This document shows, in pieces, positions 25,657 to 33,973 of a stretch of 64,000 nucleotides of DNA. The position numbers were made by a program, and so were the translations under genes. The DNA comes from Halorubrum californiense DSM 19288. Lineage in GTDB: Archaea; Halobacteriota; Halobacteria; Halobacteriales; Haloferacaceae. The notes under the pieces are model-generated. The model was not told the DNA's origin, did no database searches, and saw nothing but the letters and a program-made list of their open reading frames with translations. The stretch's first letter is position 1, and each line of letters opens with the position of its first letter. The stretch covers positions 19,392-83,391 of the forward strand of contig NZ_AOJK01000050.1 of assembly GCF_000336875.1 (NCBI RefSeq), given 5' to 3'.

Positions 25657-26547
25657 TCACAGATAGCCGAGCGCGCGCAGCCGCTCTTTGTCCGTCTCGC
25701 CCTCGTCGCCGTGTACCCGCGACACCGGCAGCGGCTCCGGCGGCGTCAGGGTCGGCTCGCGCGTGCCCTCGTCCGCGCCGTCGACCGTCGCCCACGGGAC
25801 CGCGAGGAGCGCGGAGACGGGCGTGTGCATCGGGTGGCCGTACAACCCCCACTCGCCGAAGCAGTTGCCGTGGTCGGCGGTGACCGCGATCCGCCCGTCG
25901 ACGCTCGCCGCGAGGGACTCGACCTCGTCGAGGACGTACCGGAGGTTCGCCTCGTACGCCGTCCGGACGCGCTCGACCGACACCTCGCCGCGCCGGAGCA
26001 GCACCCACGGGTTCCCCGCGTTGCTGTGGCTCCCGGTCCGGGCCAGCCCGTCGTCGCCGTCGAGTGGATCCGGAACGAACGGGTGGTGCGGCTACATGTA
26101 GTGGGCGACGAGCCGGTCGGGGTCGCGCTCGCGGGCGAGCGCGATCGCCCGATCGGTCACGGCCGCGGCCGGCACGGTCCCCGCCTCGTCGTCCCACGCG
26201 TACTTCCACACCTCGTCGAGCGCGGCGAACCCGTCGGCGTCGAGGTAGCGGTCGGTCCAGGTGTTGCCGGTCACCATCGCGGTCCGCCCCGTCTCGGGGT
26301 GACCGAGGAAGGTGTTCTCCAGCCACTCCGAGGAGGAGCTCCCGACCGACCGGACCGACTCGACCTCGCCGAGGAACTCGAAGTCGGGCGCGACCGAGCG
26401 CAGCAGGTCGGCCCGACAGGCGTCGAGGACGACGAGGACGTCCCACTCGCGGTCGAAGGCGTTCGTCACGTAGTCGAGCCGCCGACCGATCGCCTGTAGC
26501 CCGCGCAGGTAGGCGGTCCCGAGGCGGCTCATTCCCGGCTCCGTCAC
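25657..26547 (-). pseudogene. Sulfatase/alkaline-phosphatase-like gene with internal TAG
   Basis: One continuous frame of 296 sense codons encodes an alkaline-phosphatase-superfamily protein: DVLVVLDACRADLL (metal/nucleophile region), SSEWLENTFLGHPETG, RLVAHYM-stop-PHHPFVPDPLDG, and IAVTADHGNCFGEWGLYGHP (metal-binding D-H-G and a further His). The TAG at 26092-26094 stands where homologues carry Gln (HYMQPHHPF). Everything downstream is intact and in frame, so this is a single C-to-T change or a sequencing error, or the codon is read through. Family members hydrolyse sulfate or phosphate esters, or transfer phospho-head groups. Confidence 0.82.
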
Positions 26548-26657
26548 GACCGTCAGTTGGCGCGGGGCGACTAAACCGCTCCGGCGGGAGCAGTCCCGTC
26601 GGCCACGCGCCCCGACGCCGTCGGGACACCTATACGTCTCGCCGCCTCGGTACGACC

Positions 26658-28637
26658 GTGAACTGCCTGTTCGTCGGCGCGGGAGCGATCGCGCCGGAGT
26701 ACGCCGCCGGCCTGCCGGAGAGTTCGCTGTCGCTCGCCGGCGTCGTCGACCTCGACGCGGACCGCGCCGCGTCGCTGGCCGCGTCTCACGACTGCCCGTC
26801 GTTCACCGACTTGGAGACCGCGCTGGAGCGCGTCGACGCGCCGGTCGTGGTGAACCTGACGAGCCACGCGGCCCACGCGGCGGTGACGCGGACCGCGCTC
26901 GAAGCGGACCGCCACGTCTACTCGCAGAAGCCGCTGGCGCTCGACGCCGACGAGGCGCGGGCGCTGGTGGCGCTCGCCAGCGACCGCGGGCTCGGCCTCG
27001 ACTGTGCGCCCGGGACGCCGCGGGCGCCCTCGCAGCGCCGCGCGGGCCGCCTCCTCGCCGACGGGCGGCTCGGGTCGGTGGGGTTGGGGTACGCCCACGC
27101 CCACGTCGGCCGCGTCACCGACTGGCACGACCGGCCCGACTCATTCCTCGAAATCGGGCCGCTGTACGACGGGGCGGTGTATCCGCTCGCGCTGCTGGTG
27201 GCGTGGTTCGGGCCGGTCGAGCGCATCCGCGTCGCCGACGCCCTCGACGTCTGGCCCGCCCGGGAAGACCGGCGGCCGTCGACGCCGAGCCACGTCGAGG
27301 CGACGCTGTCGTTCGCGTCCGGGCCGACGGTCAGGCTCACGGCCAGCTTCTACGCGCCCCACCGGAGCCGGGAGTTCTACGGGCTGGAGCTCCACGGCGA
27401 CGACGGCTCGCTGTACCTGAAGGGGACCGGCGCGATGGACGACGACCGCGACCGCGTTCGGTTCGGCCGCGTCGGCCGGGAGTACGTGAGCGCGCCGTCG
27501 GACGCGCCCGGGGAGCCGTACGAGTACGTCGACGCCGTGGAGCGCCTCACCGAGTCCGTCGAGGCCGGGTCGCCGTCGCGGGCGGGGGGACGGCGGGGCG
27601 CCCACGTCGTCGCCGTCTGTAACGCCATCGAGGCGGCCGCCGAGGGCGAGGGGTCGGTCGCGGTCGACGACTGCGGCGCGACCGCCGACCCGCCGCCGGC
27701 GCCGGTCGTCCGGCCAGAGAAGCAGACTGGAAGGGAAACAGAGTCCGGCCAAAGCGCGCTCCGACTCCCCGCCGTCGGCTTCGGCTGTTCGCGCTACCGC
27801 GACGGGGAGTACGTCGAGCGCGCCGACTCGATCGCGACCGCGCTCGACGCCGGCTACCGCCTCCTCGACTCCGCCGAGCTGTACGGCAACGAACACCGGA
27901 TCGGGGAGCTGCTCGCCGCGCCCGGCGCGCCCGACCGCGAGCGCGTGTTCCTCCTCGGGAAGGCGTGGCGAACCAATCATCGCCGCGGACACCTGCTCGC
28001 CGCCTGCGCGGGCAGCCGCGAGGAGCTCGGGATCGACGCGTTCGACTGCTACGCGCTCCACTGGCCCTCGGCGCTCGAACACCGGGGCGAGCTTCGCCGC
28101 CTCGCCGAGAAGCCGGTCGAGCGGCAGGAGGCGCTCACCTTCCCCGAGGACGCGGACGGCGAGCCCGCGACCGACGACGTGTCGCTCGCGACCGCGTGGG
28201 AGAACCTGGAGGCCGTTCACGAGAGGGGGTGGGCGCGGACGCTCGGGGTCTGTAACGTCTCGCGGTCCCAGTTGGAGACGGTGCTGGAGACCGGCGACGT
28301 CGACCCGGCGCTCGTACAGGTGGAGCGACACCCCTACCGCCCCCGGACCGACCTCGTCGAGTTCTGTCGCGAGCGCGGGATCCGGGTGGTCGCGCACTCG
28401 CCGCTGTCGGCGCCCGGCCTCCTCGACGAGCCCGTCCTGAACGGGATCGGGACGGATCGGGAGCTCTCGCCGGCCCAGACCGTGATCGCGTGGAACGCCT
28501 CGCAGGGGGCCGTCCCGATCCCGTCGAGCACCGCCGAGTCGCACGTCGTCTCGAACCTTGCGGCCGGGGGCGAGCGGTTGACGGACGACGAGGTCGCGCG
28601 GATCGACGGCCTGCGCGACCCCGACTTCGAGCGCTGA
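26658..28637 (+). CDS. Gfo/Idh/MocA oxidoreductase fused to aldo/keto reductase
   Basis: The 659-residue protein joins two dehydrogenases. Residues 1-345 form a Gfo/Idh/MocA unit with the Rossmann start NCLFVGAGAIAPEYAAGL and a variant E-K-P motif (SQKPLAL near 89-95). Residues 369-659 form an aldo/keto reductase with the catalytic tetrad D404, Y409 (SAELYGNE), K435 (LLGKAW) and H468 (YALHWP). A linker of about 25 residues lies between. Such a pair could do successive redox steps on one sugar or polyol. It is divergent from the sulfatase-like gene. The start is GTG at 26658. Confidence 0.88.
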   Translation: MNCLFVGAGAIAPEYAAGLPESSLSLAGVVDLDADRAASLAASHDCPSFTDLETALERVDAPVVVNLTSHAAHAAVTRTALEADRHVYSQKPLALDADEARALVALASDRGLGLDCAPGTPRAPSQRRAGRLLADGRLGSVGLGYAHAHVGRVTDWHDRPDSFLEIGPLYDGAVYPLALLVAWFGPVERIRVADALDVWPAREDRRPSTPSHVEATLSFASGPTVRLTASFYAPHRSREFYGLELHGDDGSLYLKGTGAMDDDRDRVRFGRVGREYVSAPSDAPGEPYEYVDAVERLTESVEAGSPSRAGGRRGAHVVAVCNAIEAAAEGEGSVAVDDCGATADPPPAPVVRPEKQTGRETESGQSALRLPAVGFGCSRYRDGEYVERADSIATALDAGYRLLDSAELYGNEHRIGELLAAPGAPDRERVFLLGKAWRTNHRRGHLLAACAGSREELGIDAFDCYALHWPSALEHRGELRRLAEKPVERQEALTFPEDADGEPATDDVSLATAWENLEAVHERGWARTLGVCNVSRSQLETVLETGDVDPALVQVERHPYRPRTDLVEFCRERGIRVVAHSPLSAPGLLDEPVLNGIGTDRELSPAQTVIAWNASQGAVPIPSSTAESHVVSNLAAGGERLTDDEVARIDGLRDPDFER

Positions 28638-28712
28638 GTCGCCGCCCGCGACCCGATCGGACGCCCGCGGTCCGGGCGGTATTCCTATGTGAGAGAAGTC
28701 CGTGTGTGTGAT

Positions 28713-29099
28713 ATGGCAACGACCGAAGCGCGACAGTCGGCGGTCGACCTCGGATCGCTGAACGGTCTCCACTGGGTAGGTATCGTCGCCGCCCTCGTCT
28801 CCGCCGCCGTTCACCTCCTCCTCGGCGTCAGGCTGTTTCCCTCTCCGATGGGGATCAGCTTCGTCCTCGCGGGGCTCGGGTTCGTCGGGGGCGTCGTCCT
28901 CCTCGCGATCGACTACCGGCGTCGCACGGTGTACGCCGTCGGGATCGCGTTCACGCTCGTCCAGATCCTCCTGTGGTACGTCGTCAACTTCGCCGGGGGC
29001 GCGAAGTCGTTCCCGGCCGACGTCGGGACGCTCGGCGCCGTCGACAAGGTCGCACAGGTCGCGTTGATCGCCGTCCTGGTCGCCCTGCTCCGCCGATAG
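28713..29099 (+). CDS. Four-span membrane protein, DUF7475-like
   Basis: The 128-residue protein has four hydrophobic segments: LHWVGIVAALVSAAVHLLLG, ISFVLAGLGFVGGVVLL, TVYAVGIAFTLVQILLWYVV and VAQVALIAVLVALL. A charged hairpin DYRRR joins the second and third. It resembles a haloarchaeal family I recall as DUF7475. It stops 2 bp before the phosphatidyltransferase start, so the two are co-transcribed. Confidence 0.8.
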   Translation: MATTEARQSAVDLGSLNGLHWVGIVAALVSAAVHLLLGVRLFPSPMGISFVLAGLGFVGGVVLLAIDYRRRTVYAVGIAFTLVQILLWYVVNFAGGAKSFPADVGTLGAVDKVAQVALIAVLVALLRR

Positions 29100-29101
29100 C
29101 C

Positions 29102-29863
29102 GTGTCGACTCGGCAGCGCTCCCTCCGCGTCGGGGTCGGCATCGGGCTCCCGCTCGTCGCCGCGGTCGCGCTCGCCGCGCTCCTGTTTCGGCTGTTTCCG
29201 ACGGTCGCGACGGGTCGGTGGGGGCTCTCTCCCGCCGTCGTCGCGGGCGGCTGCTGGGCCGGACAGCTCTGGTACGTCGGCTACCGGATCGATCCGGAGC
29301 GGCTGGCCGGGCGGTTCTGGCGGCGGCTGTTCGGGCTGGCGAACGCGGTCACGCTCGCTCGTGGAGCGCTGTACGCCGTCGTCGCCGGGTTCACGGTCGT
29401 CCCAGCGGGGACGACGCTCGCGTGGGTGCCGGCGCTGTGTTACGGGACCGGCGTCGTCCTCGACAGGCTCGACGGCATCCTCGCCCGGACGGTGAGCCGG
29501 GAGACCGAGGTCGGCCGCCGGCTCGACATGGCGTTCGACACCTTCGGGTTCGTCGCCGCGCCGTTGGTGGCGGTGCTGTGGGGACTGCTGCCGGTCTGGT
29601 ACCTCGCCATCTCCGCCGCGCGGTACGTCTTCCGCGGGGCCGTGTGGCTGCGCCGCGTCCGCGGGCTCCCGGTCTCCGACCTCCCCGACAGCGACCTCGG
29701 GAAGTATCTCGCGGGCGTCCAGATGGTCTTCGTGACGGTCGCGCTCGTCCCGCCGGTCCCGACGGGACTCGTGTGGACCGTCGCGCCCGCCGTCCTCCTC
29801 CCGTCGCTCGCGGTGTTTACGCGCGACTACCTCACCGTCAGCGGGCGCCTCCCCCGCCGATGA
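29102..29863 (+). CDS. CDP-alcohol phosphatidyltransferase family protein
   Basis: The 253-residue membrane protein keeps the whole family signature: D121-x2-D124-G125-x2-A128-R129-x8-G138-x3-D142-x3-D146, in VLDRLDGILART and EVGRRLDMAFDTFG. These enzymes move a phosphoalcohol from a CDP-activated donor to an alcohol acceptor such as inositol phosphate, glycerol phosphate or serine. About six membrane segments are visible. GTG at 29102 lies 2 bp after the previous stop. Its placement supports a phospho- or glycolipid role for the cluster. Confidence 0.88.
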   Translation: MSTRQRSLRVGVGIGLPLVAAVALAALLFRLFPTVATGRWGLSPAVVAGGCWAGQLWYVGYRIDPERLAGRFWRRLFGLANAVTLARGALYAVVAGFTVVPAGTTLAWVPALCYGTGVVLDRLDGILARTVSRETEVGRRLDMAFDTFGFVAAPLVAVLWGLLPVWYLAISAARYVFRGAVWLRRVRGLPVSDLPDSDLGKYLAGVQMVFVTVALVPPVPTGLVWTVAPAVLLPSLAVFTRDYLTVSGRLPRR

Positions 29864-29876
29864 CGGCGGCGGACGC

Positions 29877-30902
29877 TCACGAATACTCTAAGATTACCTG
29901 AACCGCCTCCTCGGACTCCGAGTCGAGCAGCTCGTACGCCTCCGCCGCACGCTCGAAGGGGATCCGGTGGGTGATCAGCTCGTCCGCGGGGACCCGGTCG
30001 AGCCGTTCGAGCGCCGCGTCCATGCGTCGCTCGCGATCCCAGCGCCCGCGGAGCTCGGGGCTGATCGTCGACACCTGACTGGAGACGATATCGATCCGGT
30101 CTCGGTGGAACCGCCCACCGAGCCCGATCGGCTCGCGTTTGGTGCCGTACCACGACCCGACGACGATCCGCGCGTCGTAGCCCACGACGCCGATGGCGTC
30201 GTCGAGCGCGCTCGGCTGCCCGGAGAGTTCGACAGCGAGGTCGGCGTCGCCGAGGGCGGCGTCCGAACTGCCGACGCCGGCGTCGGCGGCGTCGTCGAGC
30301 GTCCCGGGCGTCGTCGTCCGGTCGGCGCCGAACGCCGCCGCGAGGGTCCGACGGCGCTCGACGGGGTCGACTACGACGAGCGATTCCAGCGGGAACCCGG
30401 CCAGCAGTCGGGTGACGCAGAGCCCGATCACGCCGGCGCCGAACACCACGACCCGCTCTCCGAGCCGCGGGGCGGCGTCGAGGACGATATTCGTCGCCGT
30501 CTCGACCGAGGGGAGGAGCGATCCGACGGCCGGCGTCGTCTCCGGCGCGAGCGCGACCACCGCGTCGGGGGTCGTTCGGAAGCTCGTCTGGTGGGGGACG
30601 AACGAGAACACCGACCGGCCGACCCAGTCCGGGTCGACGTCCGCGCCGACCGCACGGACGACTCCGCTCGCGGCGTATCCGTACTGAAGGGGGTACGAGA
30701 GGTCGCCGTCGAGCGCGTCGAGCGTCTCGTCGGCCGGGAGGTCACCGGGCGTCTGGTCGCGGTACACGAGTAGTTCCGTCCCGGCGCTTATGGCCGACGC
30801 GCGGGTGTCGACGAGCAGCTCGTCGGCCTCCGGCGGGCCGACTGACGTCTCTCGCACCTCGACGGTCTCCGGCCCCGTGAAGTAGAGCGCCGCGTCGGTC
30901 AT
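29877..30902 (-). CDS. Medium-chain (zinc-type) dehydrogenase of the cluster
   Basis: The 341-residue protein has a GroES-like N-half (ASAISAGTELLVYRDQTPGDLP, YPLQYGYAASGVVRAVG) and a Rossmann half with VVVFGAGVIGLCVTRLLAG. The usual zinc Cys/His residues of alcohol dehydrogenases are not obvious: the GTELLVYR start replaces the C-G-x-D-x-H motif, so it may not need catalytic zinc. Homologues of this type occur with glycosyltransferase and PTPS-like genes. It converges on the phosphatidyltransferase with a 13 bp gap. ATG at 30902 is chosen over a start 30 codons upstream. Confidence 0.85.
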   Translation of the reverse strand: MTDAALYFTGPETVEVRETSVGPPEADELLVDTRASAISAGTELLVYRDQTPGDLPADETLDALDGDLSYPLQYGYAASGVVRAVGADVDPDWVGRSVFSFVPHQTSFRTTPDAVVALAPETTPAVGSLLPSVETATNIVLDAAPRLGERVVVFGAGVIGLCVTRLLAGFPLESLVVVDPVERRRTLAAAFGADRTTTPGTLDDAADAGVGSSDAALGDADLAVELSGQPSALDDAIGVVGYDARIVVGSWYGTKREPIGLGGRFHRDRIDIVSSQVSTISPELRGRWDRERRMDAALERLDRVPADELITHRIPFERAAEAYELLDSESEEAVQVILEYS

Positions 30903-31105
30903 CGTGTCGTCGCGAACTTGGTCCGTCCGCGGGCGGCGCCGGAGCGACGCCGCGCCCCCCGGCTCGGCTGGTGACGTGACACGTGACTCCACAGGGACCG
31001 TGTGATGTTAAGTCCTCGCGCCGTGTGCGAGTCGGAAGCAGTATCGACGGAATCGAAAAACGGTATCGACGGAACAGAAAACGAACCCCAGCGGTCGCGA
31101 GGCGC

Positions 31106-32341
31106 TCAGCGGATGACGTCGAGGCCGTTGTTCTTCTCGATCGGCTCGCTGCCGCCGTCGGACTCCCAGCCGCGGTCGGTGCCGCCGGAGACCGCCGGCT
31201 CGCCTCTCTCGCCCGCGGCGCCCGCGGCCTCGGTCGCCTCGGCCGCTCGCTGGCGCGAGTCGCCGAGGTCGTCGCCGTCGACCGCGGCGCGCGACTTGTC
31301 GGCCTGCTTCTGGGTGGAGGGGCCGAGCACCTGCGCGCTCTGGACGCCCGTCATGATCGCCATGACGCGCACCTTCCCCTTGTACTCCTCCTGGATGCGA
31401 GCGCCCCAGATCACGTTGGCGCTCGCCTCCAGCCGCTCGGTGATGTTGTTCGCGATCCCCTCGGCCTCCTTCAGCGTGAGGTCCGGACCGCCCGTGATGT
31501 GGACGAGCCCGCCCGAGGCGCCGCGGTAGTCGACGTCGAGCAGCGGGTGGTTCATCGCGTCGTTGACCACCTCTTGGGTCTTGTTCTTGTCCTGCGTCTC
31601 GCCGACGAGCATGACCGCGACGCCGCCCTGATTCATGATCGTCGACATGTCCGCGTAGTCGAGGTTGATGAGGCTCGGCTGGGTGATCGTCTCCGAGATC
31701 CCCTTCACCGTCTCCGCGATGATCTGGTCCATCACGGAGAACGCCTTCCCGATCGGCAGGTTCGGCACGTAGTCCAAGAGCCGGTTGTTGTCGAGGACGA
31801 TGATCGAGTCGGCTTCGTTGCGGAGGTCTTCGAGGCCCTCCTCGGCTTTCACCGTGCGGGCGCGCTCGACGTTGAACGGCGTCGAGACCATCCCGACGAC
31901 GATGGCACCCTGCTCTTTGGCGATCTTCGAGACGACCGGCGCCGCGCCGGTGCCCGTGCCGCCGCCCATCCCGGCGGTGACGAAGACGAGGTCGGCGTCG
32001 CCGAGTACCTCTTTGATCGTGCCCTGGGCCATCTCGGTGGCGCGCTCGCCCATCTTGGGGTCGCCGCCGGCGCCGAGCCCCTGCGTGAGCGACTTGCCCA
32101 CGAGGATCTTGGTGTCGGCCTCGATCATCTTGAGGTGCTGTTTGTCCGTGTTGATGGCGACGGTGTCGGCGCCGTCGACGCCGATGTTGTACAGGCGGTT
32201 GACCGTGTTGTTCCCGGCCCCGCCGGCGCCGACGATGACGATCCGGGGGTCCCCGAACTCGTCGTCTCCCATGTCGACGTCATCCATGTCGCGCTGCTCC
32301 GCTTCCGCGTTGTCGAGGGCGTCCTGAACGAGATCTTGCAT
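31106..32341 (-). CDS. ftsZ2: Cell division protein FtsZ2
   Basis: The 411-residue tubulin-superfamily GTPase has an N-terminal acidic tail of about 30 residues, the loop [18 protein letters not shown], the GTP signature GGGTGTG at 126-132, and the T7 loop NLDYAD at 226-231 that triggers GTP hydrolysis. A low-complexity acidic tail follows the core. In haloarchaea FtsZ2 works with FtsZ1 at midcell and drives constriction. It is 4 bp after cdrS, matching the known cdrS-ftsZ2 operon. FtsZ2 rather than FtsZ1 is called mainly from this context and the [16 protein letters not shown] start. Confidence 0.93.
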   Translation of the reverse strand: MQDLVQDALDNAEAEQRDMDDVDMGDDEFGDPRIVIVGAGGAGNNTVNRLYNIGVDGADTVAINTDKQHLKMIEADTKILVGKSLTQGLGAGGDPKMGERATEMAQGTIKEVLGDADLVFVTAGMGGGTGTGAAPVVSKIAKEQGAIVVGMVSTPFNVERARTVKAEEGLEDLRNEADSIIVLDNNRLLDYVPNLPIGKAFSVMDQIIAETVKGISETITQPSLINLDYADMSTIMNQGGVAVMLVGETQDKNKTQEVVNDAMNHPLLDVDYRGASGGLVHITGGPDLTLKEAEGIANNITERLEASANVIWGARIQEEYKGKVRVMAIMTGVQSAQVLGPSTQKQADKSRAAVDGDDLGDSRQRAAEATEAAGAAGERGEPAVSGGTDRGWESDGGSEPIEKNNGLDVIR

Positions 32342-32345
32342 CAGT

Positions 32346-32525
32346 TTACACCTTCGCCCAGTTGCGGTTGCGGCCGCGCTCGTCGCGCTCGCCGTCCTGT
32401 TCGTTCAACATGTCGCGGACGGCCGACCGGATCGCCTCGCTCCGGTTCGGGAATTCGCCCGTCTCCACCATCTGTTCGACCTCGTCTATCTGCTGTTTCG
32501 GGATTCGTAGTGTCACACGCTCCAT
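32346..32525 (-). CDS. cdrS: CdrS, ribbon-helix-helix cell division regulator
   Basis: The 59-residue protein is a short ribbon-helix-helix DNA-binding domain: strand [10 protein letters not shown], helix [13 protein letters not shown], then [19 protein letters not shown] and a basic tail ending NRNWAKV. The haloarchaeal CdrS protein coordinates cell division genes and is co-transcribed with ftsZ2; the 4 bp gap here fits. ATG at 32525 is chosen because the strand begins there. A cluster of GTAAGAC sites lies upstream. Confidence 0.92.
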   Translation of the reverse strand: MERVTLRIPKQQIDEVEQMVETGEFPNRSEAIRSAVRDMLNEQDGERDERGRNRNWAKV

Positions 32526-32741
32526 TGGTATTCCCCCGGTAAGACGACGAACACGCAACGCGTGTGTCTTACAGCGCGAAACCGCCCGACTGCGGGGAGA
32601 CGCCCCACACCGGACGACCGCTGTAAGACGACCGTCTTACGCAGATGAAATCACCGAGCGAACTATTATAAAACTATCGGTGGGTGTAAGACAGAACGTG
32701 AAGACGGCCGAATATCGACGTATACGGACTGCTACAGCCGG
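32526..32741 (-). promoter_or_regulatory. cdrS-ftsZ2 promoter with repeated GTAAGAC operator words
   Basis: Four GTAAGAC/GTCTTAC half-sites lie in this gap: 32539-32545, 32566-32572, a close palindrome GTAAGACGACCGTCTTAC at 32623-32640, and 32686-32692. On the minus strand a TATA box TTTTATAAT sits at about 32665-32673, placing the start of transcription near 32640, at the palindrome. The outer half-site lies just upstream of the TATA box. Two ribbon-helix-helix proteins, CdrS and CdrL, are encoded beside it, so this is a likely CdrL/CdrS operator. Confidence 0.65.
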
Positions 32742-33338
32742 TTATTGGTCTTTCAAAACGTCCGCTGCCGGGGTCCGGCGTCCGCATCCGGGGCAGAACG
32801 CCCAGTCGGTCCGGAGCTCGTCGCCGCACTCGCAGAACGCTCTGTGCGACTGTTTCTCTCCACAATTCGGGCAGTATACGTGGTCAGAAGGGACGATTTC
32901 GCCACATCCGCCGCAGGCGTTTTCACGCGTTTGCGCGCCCGGACTCGCCTCCGTCTTACGCGCGTTCGGTTCCGTCTCGTCGGTCGTCACACGCACCTCG
33001 TCGTCCCGCTCGTCGGATCCGGCGTTCGGGGCGTCGAGCGTGACGTTTACGTTGATATCGCCGGCGTTTCCGGGCGTATACGCTCGCGTCGCAGCGCCGC
33101 CCGCCGGACCGAGCCGCTCGTCGAGCGCCGCGTCGAGCCGCTCCGCGATCAGATCGTCGACGCGGTCCGCGAGGGCGTCGTCGACGCTCCCGGGTGACGC
33201 GTCGGACGCGTCGGACGCGTCTCCCTCTCCGCCGAGGTGCGTCCGGAGCGCCTCCCGCATCACCTCGCTTTTGGAGGCGTCACACGCTTCCAGCCGGTCG
33301 ACGAGGTCGTCGTCCGCCCGGAAGGGGATCTTGCTCAT
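32742..33338 (-). CDS. cdrL: CdrL, RHH plus double zinc ribbon regulator
   Basis: The 198-residue protein has an N-terminal ribbon-helix-helix (KIPFRADDDLVDRLEAC, KSEVMREALRTHL), an acidic low-complexity linker, and a C-terminal double zinc ribbon with CGGCGEIVPSDHVYCPNCG and FCECGDELRTDWAFCPGCG. This domain order matches the long cell division regulator CdrL, reported in Halobacterium to control the cdrS-ftsZ2 operon. It lies directly upstream of that operon. Start ATG at 33338 follows a TATA-like box near 33363-33369. Confidence 0.9.
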   Translation of the reverse strand: MSKIPFRADDDLVDRLEACDASKSEVMREALRTHLGGEGDASDASDASPGSVDDALADRVDDLIAERLDAALDERLGPAGGAATRAYTPGNAGDINVNVTLDAPNAGSDERDDEVRVTTDETEPNARKTEASPGAQTRENACGGCGEIVPSDHVYCPNCGEKQSHRAFCECGDELRTDWAFCPGCGRRTPAADVLKDQ

Positions 33339-33499
33339 ACCGAAGCAGTATCTCCGGTCGGTATAAGTATCTTCTCCTGCTGTCTGACACGTTTCACGGC
33401 GGCGAAACGTTCAGCCGAACGCCGCCCGAATCATGCGATTTGGTCACACGTGTGTCTGACGCAGATTTATACGCGTCGCGCGAGCATGCGTGTGTATAA
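33339..33499. promoter_or_regulatory. Divergent promoter of cdrL and the smc operon
   Basis: Two GTCTGAC words, at 33382-33388 and 33454-33460, sit just outside TATA-like boxes for cdrL (minus strand, about 33363-33369) and for the coiled-coil gene (plus strand, TTTATAC at about 33466). They differ by one base from the GTCTTAC half-site repeated before cdrS. Both transcripts would be almost leaderless. Joint control of division and chromosome segregation genes by one regulator is inferred. Confidence 0.5.
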
Positions 33500-33955
33500 A
33501 TGAGTAACCGCGTCGAGGACCTCGAACGGCAGGTCGCGGAGCTACAGGCGGCGGTCAACGGGCTCACAGAAGAGCTCGTCGAGATGAAAGAGCGCGTCCG
33601 ACAGCTGGAAGACGAGCGGTCGGTCGCGGTCGAGGAGGCGGTCGCCGAGGCGCCGGCCGGTTCCGAGGCTGGAGACGCCGCGGCCGGCGAGTCAGCGAGC
33701 GACGAATCCGCGAGCGCCGACGCCGAGGAGGCGTCCGGCGGCGAGCGGACGACCCACTCTGACGACCACGTCGACGTCTTCGAACCCGCTGAGGAGTCGT
33801 CCGACGGCGCCGATGAGGCGGCGACGACCGCGGACGACGCGGGCGAGGGAGAGGACGTCATCGTCCCCCAGCAGTCGGCGACGACGCCCGACGCGGAGGC
33901 CGCCGAGGACGACGACGGCGAGTCGAGCGAGGGCGACGACATCATCGTCGCGTAA
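33500..33955 (+). CDS. Acidic coiled-coil protein preceding smc (DUF7518-like)
   Basis: The 151-residue protein opens with a heptad-like coiled coil (RVEDLERQVAELQAAVNGL, ELVEMKERVRQLEDE) over residues 3-45. The rest is a disordered acidic tail rich in Ala, Glu, Ser and Asp that ends in two near-repeats, EGEDVIVPQ and EGDDIIVA. It lies 18 bp before smc on the same strand, so it is likely the first gene of the smc-scpA operon. Its role is unknown; the position suggests a condensin-linked function. Confidence 0.8.
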   Translation: MSNRVEDLERQVAELQAAVNGLTEELVEMKERVRQLEDERSVAVEEAVAEAPAGSEAGDAAAGESASDESASADAEEASGGERTTHSDDHVDVFEPAEESSDGADEAATTADDAGEGEDVIVPQQSATTPDAEAAEDDDGESSEGDDIIVA

Positions 33956-33973
33956 GCGGTCGCCCCCGACCCC

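Noticed and set aside
26092..26094. TAG as a pyrrolysine codon
   Set aside because: Homologues have Gln at this site, the protein is not a methylamine methyltransferase, and no pyl genes are seen. Mutation or read error is more likely, though read-through is not excluded.
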